DNA from: Alloascoidea africana
Lineage: Eukaryota; Ascomycota; Alloascoideomycetes; Alloascoideales; Alloascoideaceae
Length of the DNA stretch: 64,000 nucleotides
Assembly (NCBI GenBank): GCA_030581615.1
Contig: JAKTTT010000001.1
Span: forward strand, 868,001 to 932,000
Direction of reading: 5' to 3'
Shown here: positions 36,101-46,581 of the stretch, piece after piece
Layout of the letters: each line of letters begins with the position of its first letter
Position numbering within the stretch: position 1 is the first letter of the stretch
Notes under the pieces: model-generated
The model's database searches: none
The model's input: only the letters and a program-made list of their open reading frames with translations
What the model was told of the DNA's origin: nothing
Made by a program: the position numbers and the translations under genes

Positions 36101-38657
36101 TGGTTTTCAATAATCACATTTTCAAACTCTTCAATTTCATCTGCCGCTGATGTGCAAAGTGCCAAATTACCCCAAGCAATAACTGCAAATTCCTCTCCTC
36201 TTTTAATCAATGGTTTCAAGCTTTCCTTGAGAGAAGAGACAAACGGCGCAGCGGACTCTTCTAAAAACATTCCGCTAAGACCAAGTTGGGAAACAGCCTC
36301 TGCCGACAACTCGAAAGCTGAGCTATCTTTGCTCGTCAAGCCCGCATTAACAAGTTGTAGTATCGACTCAACCGTAGCTTTAGAAACAACACCTAATCTG
36401 TTTCGAATTCTCAGTTTCGCAACAACATTGCCCAGGGCTAACAAGTGTCCAACATTCTTTCTACTGCCGTAAGATTCCAGTAGCGTCTGCAAAATTTTGT
36501 TTACATCCTCATCAGACACATCTGGATGAGTGCCAATAACGCCCAAAGCACGAGAGGCTGATTCTATTATCACCTGCTTTGATGAGCCACATAGCTTAAT
36601 GATATTTTCCAATTCTTTAATCTGGCTTTTTATTATTGGTTGGGGCATTAAACTCAGACACTGAATCCAAATTTTGGCTATATCATTACGCTTTGTCCGA
36701 ACCAGCTCGTCAAAAATCAGTTTCAAGAATAGTGTAGTACTGACTCCGTTAGCATGCTGTGAAAGGTACTGAATTGTTTCAGTCTTGACAAGTTCGTTAA
36801 ATTCAATAGCTTTGTCAAGTCTAACAGACCATTCTTGATCCTGGATAACAACAGTTTTCTTTCCTTTGATCGCATGCATTATCAAGACCTGTTGAAGAAA
36901 CTTGATAGCAGTATGGGTTGAAGATTGAAAAACGCCACTGTCAATGCTGTCTTCAAGGACGTCATATATAGCATCCACAAGTTCCGCAAAAGATGGGAAT
37001 TCCAACTCTTGCTCAACGTTGTCAAAAGATTTGAATGTACCAATTGTCTTTGTAATATCCTTTGCATTCAGTATTCTGAACCAGTAAGGATGCAAACCTT
37101 TCCTTGCCTCCTCAATAACATCAGCTTCGTTTCCCTTGCCAGTTCCCAGAATACAATAAACCCGTGCAGTGGCATCATTAAATGGGAATGCTCGAGAAGC
37201 AAATTTCACAGCCATGTACCTGCTACTACTCTTGGAATCTCTTGATAGTAAAATTTTGCGAATAATAAGTTTCAGTCTACTCCTTGATTCATCAGGTAGT
37301 ACATCTAAGGATAGCACCAAGCCAGATAGTGCTTCTTGAACTGAACTGAGAACCTCATGGGATTCACCTTTCAAGCTTTCAAATAAGAATTGTATGTAAT
37401 CGAGATCCCTGATGAGAGAAACATCCCTTTTCAAAATAGAGCCCAAAGCCTCATACTCCAGTCTTCTAATCGATGTGGCAGAGCTGTCCGTGCTAGTAGC
37501 CTTTGGCCAACCACTTTCCAAAATAATGTTCCTAAGTTGGGTGGCCACCTCAGATGAAATCAAAGTCAACACCGAGAGAGGAGAAACTTTTGAAACCCAG
37601 TGTATGAATTGTATTGTCGAATGTTTCAATTTCAAGTAACTCGAGGCCATTCCAACGGAAATGAGTTTGCCAGTCTCTGGTCTTGAGGCGGCATACTGGC
37701 TTCGAGACAAAATTTGTAAAATCTTTGCCTGTACTGTGGCTTTAATAGGGAGTCGAGAATCAGATCCTAGATATAAATCCACAAGCTGAGAAATCAGGTC
37801 TTCGTCCTCAGTGTCATAATCCAATCTTTTAAATCTATCACTTGCAAGATTGGCAATTTTGGAGCTCGAGTCAAAGCTGGCCACCAGCAATGGGTAAAAG
37901 ATGTCTCTGTCTCTATATCCAGACAAAATTAAATTGAGAGCATTGAACTTTGCATCCGGAAGCGTATCTGGAGTGAAAGACTTGTTCGTAGTAAAGAAAT
38001 TCACATCATCTGTTGACAGCCCCGGACAAGATACGGCAGGATTCGTGAGAATTGAAGGTGTTAATAAAAGTAAGTTTCCGATTACCTGACAAACAAAGGT
38101 TGCATCTTTTGGATTTTCATCAACCTTGAGTCTTTTTCTGCGGTTTTCGATCTGAGCCGATGCCCTATCGGGTGGCGACCAATCTGAAATCAACTTCCAA
38201 ACAATGTGGAAAACATAGGCAGAGTAGTTCGCATCGAGGCTGGAGACACCTTCAAGCAACACTGGAAGAAGATCATGTCTATCTTCTCTGGACATTCGTT
38301 CAACACCTTTACTGATGTACAGCAGGTCGAACCTTCTAAGAAGGGACAGGTCGCCCTGTACGGGAGGCTTTTTAAATTGAGCCAGCAGCGCATCCACAGG
38401 GAGCGAAATTGAGCTGGATTATGTTAGAACCGGTAGACATCTACATGCTACGGACAGACATACCTAGCATTGATTCTGGTCGTGAGATCAGAGCACACTT
38501 TGACGACTTTGGCACGCACGCTCGGGTGAGGAGAGGCCAGCTTCAGCAGCAGCGGCGCCAAAAAGACCTTGACCAGGGACTCGAACTTGCCGTCCGTCTC
38601 GGCCAGCGCCAGCTTGAACTCCACCCTGTTGACCAGGTCGAGCTCTGCGTCTGCCAT
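33181..38657 (-). CDS. ECM29: Proteasome adaptor/scaffold Ecm29
   Basis: Two exons, 38657-38464 and 38413-33181, give 1808 residues (S. cerevisiae: 1868). The 49-nt intron starts GTATGT, has a CTAAC branch and ends CCAG, and the join produces TTRINASSISLPVDALLAQF, matching the conserved Ecm29 N-terminus. Exon 1 reads LDLVNRVEFKLALAETDGKF and then FLAPLLLKLASPHPSVRAKV, both typical of the family. The rest is HEAT-repeat-like helices to the end, with an acidic Asp/Glu run around residue ~1545 (coded near 33700-33740). Ecm29 binds and checks 26S proteasomes, linking core and regulatory particles and dampening faulty ones. It lies only 42 bp downstream of the SNRNP27 stop codon on the same strand, so its promoter must overlap that gene. 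Confidence 0.93.
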
Positions 38658-38699
38658 GGCGGTTGCGATGTTGTGGATGTGGGAGAAGAGAAGAAGGGC

Positions 38700-39412
38700 T
38701 TACCGCCGTTCTCCCGGAGGTGGCGACAGGCTGCGGTTGAAGCCGCCGATGCGATTCATGTACTGCCTGAACTTGGCCGCCTTGGGCTTCGCGATCGCGC
38801 TGGCCGTGTTGCCCTCGACCTGCTTCTGCTTGGTGCTCCCGAAGGACGCGAAGCCCATGAGCCGGGCCATGTCGGTTTCGTCGTCGCCGCTGGGCTCTGT
38901 GGTCTCAATGCTCTCTGGCAACGCTTTGGCCTCTGGTCCAGCGACAGCTGCCTGACTTCTCGATTCATTTCCCTGTGATTTGGGACGGCCACTTCTACTT
39001 CCGCTGTCTCGCCTTTCTGGCCTCTCCGGTGCGTCCCGAGACCTGTCATATCTCTCGTAGGCCTCATAACGCCGATAAATGCTATCTTTTTCGTAGTCCG
39101 ACTCGTCTTCGTCATCCCGATAGTCTAAACAGGTGGTTAGTTGGTTGTAAGTTGCGACAATGTAAATAGCCAACAACACCTACTGCTTCTTCCATTGTAT
39201 CGTTCTCTTCCTCTATCTCTGTCTCTATCGCGGTCGTGATCACGATATCGATCGTGGTAATGCTCTCGGTCGCGGTACTGGTCTCTTTCACGGTGTCGAT
39301 GGCTTCGGTCCCCACCCTTTTCTGACCGCTCACTCTGATATCTACTGCGTCCGTCTCTGCTGTAGCTCCTTCGTCTCTCGTGTCGCTTTCTATCGTCTCC
39401 GTATCGTGACAT
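38700..39412 (-). CDS. SNRNP27: U4/U6.U5 tri-snRNP 27-kDa protein homologue
   Basis: Two exons, 39412-39184 and 39124-38700, give 217 residues. Exon 1 is an Arg/Asp/Ser-rich RS-like domain (many RD, RDRD and RYR pairs). Exon 2 ends with the family's signature: MARLMGFASFGSTKQKQVEG followed by KFRQYMNRIGGFNRSLSPP. In other eukaryotes this small SR-type protein joins the tri-snRNP and helps hold the 5' splice site during spliceosome activation; S. cerevisiae has no obvious counterpart. The donor GTAGGT is weak, while branch (CTAAC) and acceptor (TTTAG) are good; phase 1 closes. The ATG at 39412 is the only ATG at the head of the frame. Divergent from NOP6 across 169 bp. Confidence 0.85.
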
Positions 39413-39581
39413 TGAAACCGTCTTTATGTGTGGTGACAATTGTTAAGAGTGATGGACACAATGGGCTGTATTTTTGGTAGTGATGTGCTCACACAAAGTT
39501 TTTCAACCTTGCACCAAATTTTTTTTTTTTTTGGACATCTTCATTTACCAAACACACAATCTATAACACAAACCCATTTCA

Positions 39582-40310
39582 ATGTCAGACACAAAAGAAA
39601 AAACTAAAAGCACATCATTGGAACAGGAGAGCTCCAGTAAAAAGTCTACAACAAAATTATCTAAAAAGCAGAAAAAAGCACTGGAGTTTAGGAAAAAGAA
39701 GGATACATCGGATGGTACTGAGACAACTGAAAAAAGCGAAAAGAGCAAAAAACGCAAGCGAGAAAAAGATACGAAAGAAGATGATGAGAGCAATGCTAAT
39801 GTTAATGAAGACGGAGCAGATACAAAACCAAAGAAGAAAAAGTCAAAAAGTTCAAACAAGTCTAATCAGACTTCATCCGATAACAGATTTATCCTATTTG
39901 TTGGAAATCTCCCCTACTCTGCTAGCCAAGACGACCTAATGGCCCATTTTAAGCCCTGCGGCCCCAAGAGCATCAGACTAAGGCCCGACAAGGGGATTGC
40001 GTTTGTCGAGTTTGAGGGAAATGACATCAGGCAGCGGATGGCAGTGGCCTTGAAGCTACACCACACAGTACTACAAAATGACAGCACCCGAAGAAAGATC
40101 AACGTGGAGCTGACTGTTGGAGGAGGAGGAAACTCAAAGAAGAGATTGACGAAACTGAAAGAAAAGAACCTGAAGCTGAAAGACGACAGGAAGCAGCGGA
40201 TTGAGAAGGAGACGAAGGAGCAAGAGAAAAAGAAGAAGCAAAACCAAAAGACTCAATCCTCCTCTATACCTGGGATTCATCCATCCCGGCTCAAGAACAT
40301 TAGGCACTAA
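39582..40310 (+). CDS. NOP6: Nucleolar RRM protein Nop6
   Basis: 242 residues, no intron. Residues 1-~95 are Lys/Ser/Glu-rich with several nuclear/nucleolar-type basic clusters. One RRM follows (about 100-177): RNP2 is ILFVGNLPY and RNP1 is KGIAFVEF, with LKLHHT and RRKINVELTVGGGG after it, matching S. cerevisiae Nop6. The C-terminus is a Lys/Glu-rich helix ending in GIHPSRLKNI, also a family feature. Nop6 binds early 90S pre-ribosomes and helps mature 18S rRNA (binding near snR57 sites in S. cerevisiae). Divergent from SNRNP27; RAC1 follows in the same direction. Confidence 0.92.
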   Translation: MSDTKEKTKSTSLEQESSSKKSTTKLSKKQKKALEFRKKKDTSDGTETTEKSEKSKKRKREKDTKEDDESNANVNEDGADTKPKKKKSKSSNKSNQTSSDNRFILFVGNLPYSASQDDLMAHFKPCGPKSIRLRPDKGIAFVEFEGNDIRQRMAVALKLHHTVLQNDSTRRKINVELTVGGGGNSKKRLTKLKEKNLKLKDDRKQRIEKETKEQEKKKKQNQKTQSSSIPGIHPSRLKNIRH

Positions 40311-40377
40311 TAGGTACTAAATACATTTTGTGAAAGAGAAAAAGAAGCTTTCCAATGCTCAGTTCTAGATTCGCGGG

Positions 40378-40430
40378 CACGTGACTTTTCCGGGCGCCGT
40401 CGTTGTCTTGAGGCGGATGGGGCCGGGTAA
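40378..40430 (+). promoter_or_regulatory. CACGTG and Reb1-like CCGGGTAA upstream of RAC1
   Basis: CACGTG lies at 40378-40383; read on the minus strand with its flank it is GTCACGTG, the Cbf1-type E-box. CCGGGTAA lies at 40423-40430 and matches the yeast Reb1 core (CGGGTAA). Both are in the 235 bp between the NOP6 stop and the RAC1 start, in a local GC-rich patch. Reb1 sites often separate closely packed tandem genes; that role here is inference. Confidence 0.5.
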
Positions 40431-40523
40431 CGCAGTCTGGTCTAGGGTTGGAGTGTCTTTTTACCAGCCCAATCCCTTTTTCCAGCCACACAGCTTCGAA
40501 AACCAGTCTCATTCGTTCCGTAG

Positions 40524-41306
<783 letters not shown>

Positions 41307-43100
41307 AAATCTCAATGAAACAATCAAATATACGCTTTTTTGTGTGTTTTGTTTTGTTCTGTTTTCTTTTTCTTGTTTCGTTTTATTTGAATTTTGTCTT
41401 GCGTCTTTTTTGTTATTATCGTTATTTTTTTTTTCTTTCCCTTACTATTATTTTGTTTAGACTCAGATCTGCTTGTGGACTTGTGGTGGTGATTCCTGGC
41501 CTTGCTCAACCTATCTTGTCCTCTTGATTCCTCTTTAACTTGCACTTGGACCCCCCAGTTAACCAAGGAAACTCGACATAATTGGAGTGTATCTCATTCA
41601 TATCTATTCATCTCCGTTCCCTTGTCCTTTAATATGAGTTGTTTCATCGTTTATGTTGCTGCTATCAATTAATCTTTTGGTTAAAGTTTTTGTGTAGGAG
41701 TTATTTTTACTGTTTGTTTTTTCTCTTGTTCTGTCCATTTTTGTTCTTTTCAACCGTCTTCCCCAGTTCCTTTTTTTCTGGCTTTTGTGGTTTTCTAGAA
41801 CATGATGAAGGTTCTGGTTCTGTTCTTGACCGACTTATTTTTGCTTGTTAAAGAGAGAAAGAAAAAAAAAATATTAATGTATTCAACAGAAAAGTACAAA
41901 AGAACAACACATGGAAAGAAACTCATTTTCATCCCACTTTTGTGGTAGATATTGACGTTGTTTGGGCGACATGAATGATACAGTATCTTTCTGAATTCTA
42001 TACTGTCAACTTCTTTGGTTCAGACGTCTTTAGTATGGTACTCATTGATTCACTACCACTTTTTTTTCTAATTATATAAATGCTTCATACAAGTTATGTT
42101 AATTTTTGTGTCCATATTTTCTGCTTTCTGATCGTCAGATATTCAATGAATTCCGTGTTTTCAATTTTTGTTGGTTGCTGTTTACTTTCCTTACACCATA
42201 TTCGGTGTAATTTTGTCAGTTGGCGACTCAACAGATTTACCATAGATTTGATTGAAAGATTATTTAGGTAATTTGTCAGGTTACAACGTTACAGGCATGC
42301 TTTTTTAATCGTGAGTTTGTGTGTAATTGCTTATTTTCATCCTAAGAACGGAATATTCATCTGTCACGCCCCATCGCATATATCGACTGGTTTCTCCTTT
42401 AGGCCATTTCTTCCCTTCTGGTGTAAATTCAACTTTTTCAAACAGATCATAATATCTCCTACTACGTCGGATGCTTAAACCAATGTCGCAGTACAGTGCA
42501 AATCCATTCGGAATTAGCCCCAAAGGGCAACAAATACTCCAGTAACTACAGAAGGTAAGCACCTTGTTCAGCTAACGCTCCAAGCAATAGGTAAGGGGTT
42601 AGAAATTCATGATCATTCCAGAGTGAAGATGCTCCAATATGCGAAAACTCTCAGCACAAATAAAAGCGTGCCACTCTCCAATTGAAAGGTTCTAATTCTC
42701 CCCCAGTTTCCCCATTTTTCACAAGCATTAGCTTTGTTAAAACTATTTAATTGCTTGATGTGTATCAATCAAGCCATTTCTAACATATGGTCGCAACAAA
42801 GTGAACCATCCTTCTAGAGGCTGGAACTCTCGGCATATACTCTATTCTTCAACTCTAAGCAACCAACATCATCATTAGGGTAAAATAACTAAGAGATATT
42901 GAAATTCATGTTCATGTTTTGGAGAAATTTGTTTCGCGCCAGACCGTTCACCCCAAGCAATATCCGGGTAATGGTTTACTATCACGAAGAGCCAATCACG
43001 TCGTTGCTTATCCCGACTACCTTTGATCTTTGCACTACCCATCATTAAAAACAGAATCAGTTTTGGCAATAGTCCTCTATCACCAGAAAATACGATAAAG
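41307..43100. other. Intergenic region after RAC1
   Basis: The first ~550 bp is T-rich and probably holds the RAC1 3' UTR. No gene is supported over 1.8 kb. An 85-codon minus-strand frame at 42305-42562 has a charged, protein-like C-terminal half and an acceptor-like TCTGTAG just upstream; it could be the last exon of a small gene but I could not find a first exon (see findings). Confidence 0.45.
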
Positions 43101-43472
43101 ATGAGCGCTGCACCACCTTATTGGTCTAACCCTGTTCGTGTAAGTGCTGTCTCGATAAAAAAAACTTGATTGTTTTATCTGCCTGCTCTAGTTCTATTTG
43201 TACACAGAAACATTGTGGAATTTGAATCCTACCTGACGATTACGAAGACTGACAATTGACAATTGGAAATGTTGTAGTGGGCACGATATCACGCATACAA
43301 ATCGCCACATCTCTTTTACTCGATAGTTCTCGGCATAGCTGGTCCTGCTATTGTTCTATTTGGCACACCTCTCAGAAGGAAACTTTTGTTTGATGATGCA
43401 GGTCCTATTCCTGTTAGCTATCCTCTTCCAAACAGAAAAAGAGAGGCTCTGACTGGATACGATGACGAGTAG
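43101..43472 (+). CDS. Complex I 9.5-kDa subunit (NDUFA3 type)
   Basis: A small spliced gene: exons 43101-43139 and 43278-43472 give 77 residues. The 138-nt intron starts GTAAGT, has a CTGAC branch site and ends TTGTAG. The protein begins MSAAPPYWSNPVR|WARYHA, then YSIVLGIAGPAIVLF (one membrane helix, residues ~29-45), then PLRRKLLFDD, IPVSYPLPNRKRE and a final TGYDDE. This matches the Neurospora nuo-9.5 / NI9M family of membrane-arm accessory subunits of NADH:ubiquinone oxidoreductase in the inner mitochondrial membrane. Its presence implies the organism keeps proton-pumping complex I, unlike S. cerevisiae. Converges on the uL22m gene with 313 bp between the stops; nothing else is visible in that gap. 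Confidence 0.82.
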
Positions 43473-43785
43473 AAGAACAGACATCAAGATTCAAGGGTTG
43501 AATGTTTCAGGTGGAGCGAGTGAAGTAAGAATAGAAGAGCAATAGATCCAAGCAAATTGTTAATGAAATGGTCTCTGTGTGTATCGGCATTTATAAGAAT
43601 ATGTTATTTAGCATCTCAATCTCAAATAATAGCATTGAGTAATCCCGTCTGGGTAAAAATTCATGTTCAGCTGAGTACAACGTCGGAGGAACTACTCAGT
43701 TACACTTATAAACCACTTATTAGATATTTATAATAGCTGAAGGTTATGGCTATGTACAAACTTGGCTGAGATCCAAAAGACGCCT

Positions 43786-44697
43786 TTACCATTTGTAGTA
43801 TCCCGGAGCAGCATCTCGAATCGGCCTTGAAGGCAATTGCAGTCTTGGTTTTTTCTTCTGTTCCTTTACTTTTCTCTCATATTCGAGTCTTTTCAGTGTT
43901 ACGGGTGTTTTCAAAATTGCCCTGACATGAATATAAGGATGCGAAATCATTCCTACCCGCCCTCTTCCTTTAAAATCAACTCTTTTTCCCCAATCTCCAT
44001 CTGAACCGCACCATATTTGGTCGATATATGTAGTATTTGGATCCAGTCCCAGCTTCTTTGTGTCTTCAAGTCCCTTTTCAAGGACTTTTGCAACATCTCT
44101 TGCAATACCTTTGCGGTTGAAATGGCACTGAGTAATAGCTTCTTTCAACGGTAATCTTCTCAACATCCTCAGCAGAACTGTGGCCTTCTTCATGCTACTT
44201 TTGATTCGAACTGATCGAAGATAAACAGAAGGCTCCAAATACTCGATTTCTTTCTGCGTAAGACTGATTTCAAACTTTCTATTATCACTCAATTTTACAA
44301 CTGAATTGTTCTTGAAAAAGCCATTCTCTTCAACAACTTTCTCGTAAAGTGATTTTTTCAAATCTGACAGGTAAAGATCTGTTGCGTTCTTTGGAGCAAC
44401 GTTTATAAATTCCTGTAAAAGGCTGTCGTCCTTTGGCTCTGGAACCCCAGCATCCTCTTCAGGATTATCGCTCATTATCATGGAATTCAAATCTTTTTGG
44501 GTCTCATTTTTTGTGATTTCCCCAAAAAGAGAGTTGCTGACTTCCCCGTCTGATCCCTTTTTCTCGTTGCAAGCTAGTCCGCTCGAATGGATTAATCGCT
44601 GCTGACACAGCCCTGTAACCGACGGAGCTACAAATTTTGAAGTCTGCTGCAACAGCCGAGGCCTCAGCAAGGCCACGGACCTGGGAAACAACGACAT
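43786..44697 (-). CDS. MRPL22: Mitochondrial large-ribosomal-subunit protein uL22m
   Basis: 303 residues, single exon. Residues 1-~35 form an Arg/Ser/Leu-rich mitochondrial presequence (MSLFPRSVALLRPRLLQQTS). The uL22 domain covers about residues 140-290: SVRIKSSMKKATVLLRMLRR, LKEAITQCHFNRKG, then the beta-hairpin RVDFKGRGRVGMISHPYIHV. uL22 lines the exit tunnel of the ribosome; here of the mitoribosome. The frame runs upstream to 44754 but without an ATG there, so the ATG at 44695-44697 is the start. Divergent from MOH1. Confidence 0.92.
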   Translation of the reverse strand: MSLFPRSVALLRPRLLQQTSKFVAPSVTGLCQQRLIHSSGLACNEKKGSDGEVSNSLFGEITKNETQKDLNSMIMSDNPEEDAGVPEPKDDSLLQEFINVAPKNATDLYLSDLKKSLYEKVVEENGFFKNNSVVKLSDNRKFEISLTQKEIEYLEPSVYLRSVRIKSSMKKATVLLRMLRRLPLKEAITQCHFNRKGIARDVAKVLEKGLEDTKKLGLDPNTTYIDQIWCGSDGDWGKRVDFKGRGRVGMISHPYIHVRAILKTPVTLKRLEYERKVKEQKKKPRLQLPSRPIRDAAPGYYKW

Positions 44698-44763
44698 GCT
44701 GAGTGGTGCTTTTGCCAAAATGGCCGAGACACAAAAGAAAAGTGAACTATCCAAAAAACCATG

Positions 44764-44771
44764 TCACGTGA
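44764..44771 (+). promoter_or_regulatory. TCACGTGA palindrome between uL22m and MOH1
   Basis: A perfect 8-bp E-box palindrome (Cbf1/USF type) lies 67 bp upstream of the uL22m start, in the shared divergent promoter. It overlaps an ATG at 44761 that is in frame with MOH1, which argues that this ATG is not the main MOH1 start. Confidence 0.5.
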
Positions 44772-44982
44772 TATCTCCGTGAACTGTCAAAACAACTTCC
44801 GGAGTCGAATCAGTGTGGAGAAGATGAGCAGCCAAAAGGCAAAAAGGGCACAAAAACCTCTACCATCCTCAGACAATACTCGCTTGGACAGTAACAGTTT
44901 GCTACAGAATTACCGGCCAGCTCTGCCACATGGCTACTGTTCCTGTTTGTACTTATCTTATACATCCCAATCTACAGTTATA

Positions 44983-45495
44983 ATGGGAAGACTATATACT
45001 GTCTATCTGGACGAAGGTGTTAATAAGGCTGTTACGATATATGGATGCAAGAACTGCCAAACGCACATCTCTAGCAGCGTTTCAGTAATTTCGGATGTAA
45101 GGATTCTAAAAGAACGACTCCGGTGGTGCCCATAGATCTATAAATTAACTTAAAGAAACTATAGACATTTCGAGGGCGGCATGGGTCCGCGCTTTTGATT
45201 GATCGTGTGTAAGTCATTCAAATCCATTGCTTGTTGGAAAAAACGATCTTCCTTCAAAGGTTCCGTTCTAAAGGTTTTCACCATTACTAACAGTCTTATT
45301 TGCAGCGTTAATGTTGACGAGGGTAAGCCAGAACCGAAAAGCATGATGACAGGTCACTATATCATCAGAGATATCATTTGCCAACAGTGTGGAACTGTGG
45401 TTGGCTGGAAATATGTTGAGGCACACTCTTTAGAAGAAAAGTATAAAGAGGGAAAATTTATAATTGAATCCACCCTGTTAGAGCCAGTTTCATGA
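44983..45495 (+). CDS. MOH1: Yippee-family zinc protein Moh1
   Basis: Three exons, 44983-45096, 45165-45208 and 45306-45495, give 115 residues. Donors are GTAAGG and GTAAGT, acceptors ATAG and GCAG; phases close. The Yippee domain fills the protein: zinc ligands in CKNCQ and CQQC, the core ISDTFRGRHGSALLIDRVVNV, and GWKYVEAHSLEEKYKEGKFI at the end. S. cerevisiae Moh1 is the same length and also begins MG-L-Y. Yippee proteins bind zinc and resemble cereblon/GID-associated folds; Moh1 is linked to stationary-phase survival and to the GID/CTLH ligase in yeast. The reading frame continues 74 codons upstream to ATGs at 44761 and 44824, so a longer isoform is possible; I prefer 44983 by comparison with the family. 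Confidence 0.85.
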
Positions 45496-46581
45496 GCAGT
45501 TATTGTCTCCGCTTCATTTATAAAAGGAGAAATGGCTGATACTGAAATAAATCATTGTTGTACTGGGCAAGCTTACAACTGAGAAAGGATTCTTAATTCA
45601 TAGTTTAAACGGATACATGGCACACATTCCATTCAATCTTGAAATAGTGTGCAATGAGCCATTGGTTTTGTGGAATAACTCGAATCCGAAGCACAAAGAA
45701 GTTGAACAGGAGAAAGTTGGTCAAAAGCATATCTCCAACCTCTATCGGCAAAGGAATATAATGAAAACAGTTTGTGTACACATCTGTTTCCCTTTTTTAT
45801 TTTCAATTTTTTTTTTTGTTGTCTTTTTCTTTATTTGTAATTAGAAAGGGAGGAATGTGTGATTGCTTTTATGATAAGTCTGATGATTATACGCTATTGA
45901 GCATAGAATGATATTAAAAGTAATGATGTCTACTAAACTGTTTGCCAAGTCTACGGTGTGTTTGGTTCTGAGTAGACTTGCAGTAGAAGAACTGATAGGA
46001 ATAACTGTGGGCTATTCAAGGTCATACAATCCCAGATTAGTAACTCGAGATTCTTTCATCAAATCTTTTTGTATGTGGAACGCTACCACTCAAGTGACAG
46101 TTTTGCTGTATTCATTACTATGTTAAAACACTGAAAGAAACAAAAGAATATTCCTGAATTGTGGGACTGGTATTAAGGCTAAATTGTAAAGACAAAAATA
46201 ACTGTCTATTTAAACGAAATGAAATATCAAACAAAACAAAACAAAACAAAAAAACTATTTGCTTCAATTCTTAATAAAACAATGCAAAGTCAAACAACCA
46301 CTGAAAAGTGGACGCCCATACCAAAGGAATGAATATGGAATACTATGAAGTCTGTTCAGTAAGGATCGTTCAGTTCTCGCATGTAAAAAAAAAAAGCAAT
46401 CAAATGTTGCAAAATCAACATCAAGAGAACAAAGTGAGTGTTTAAAATTACGTAACATGCCTAGCTAGGCCACGATTAATAGGGGGAAAAAAATGTAATT
46501 AAGATGATATCATAGTTGTTGGACTGTCAATTCAAAATTTCAATCTCAACCTCAAGCTTGGGTTCTTATCGATATCAAAAA
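45496..46581. other. Intergenic region, MOH1 to the mucin-like gene
   Basis: Both flanking genes end here (convergent), so it holds two 3' regions. No gene is supported. A CAAAA repeat lies at about 46231-46251 and T/A tracts occur near 45806 and 46387. Confidence 0.5.

Noticed and set aside
42555-42590. Donor-branch-acceptor arrangement GTAAGC...GCTAAC...AATAG on the plus strand
   Set aside because: The implied intron is only 36 nt, shorter than any other here (49 nt minimum), and no reading frame crosses it.
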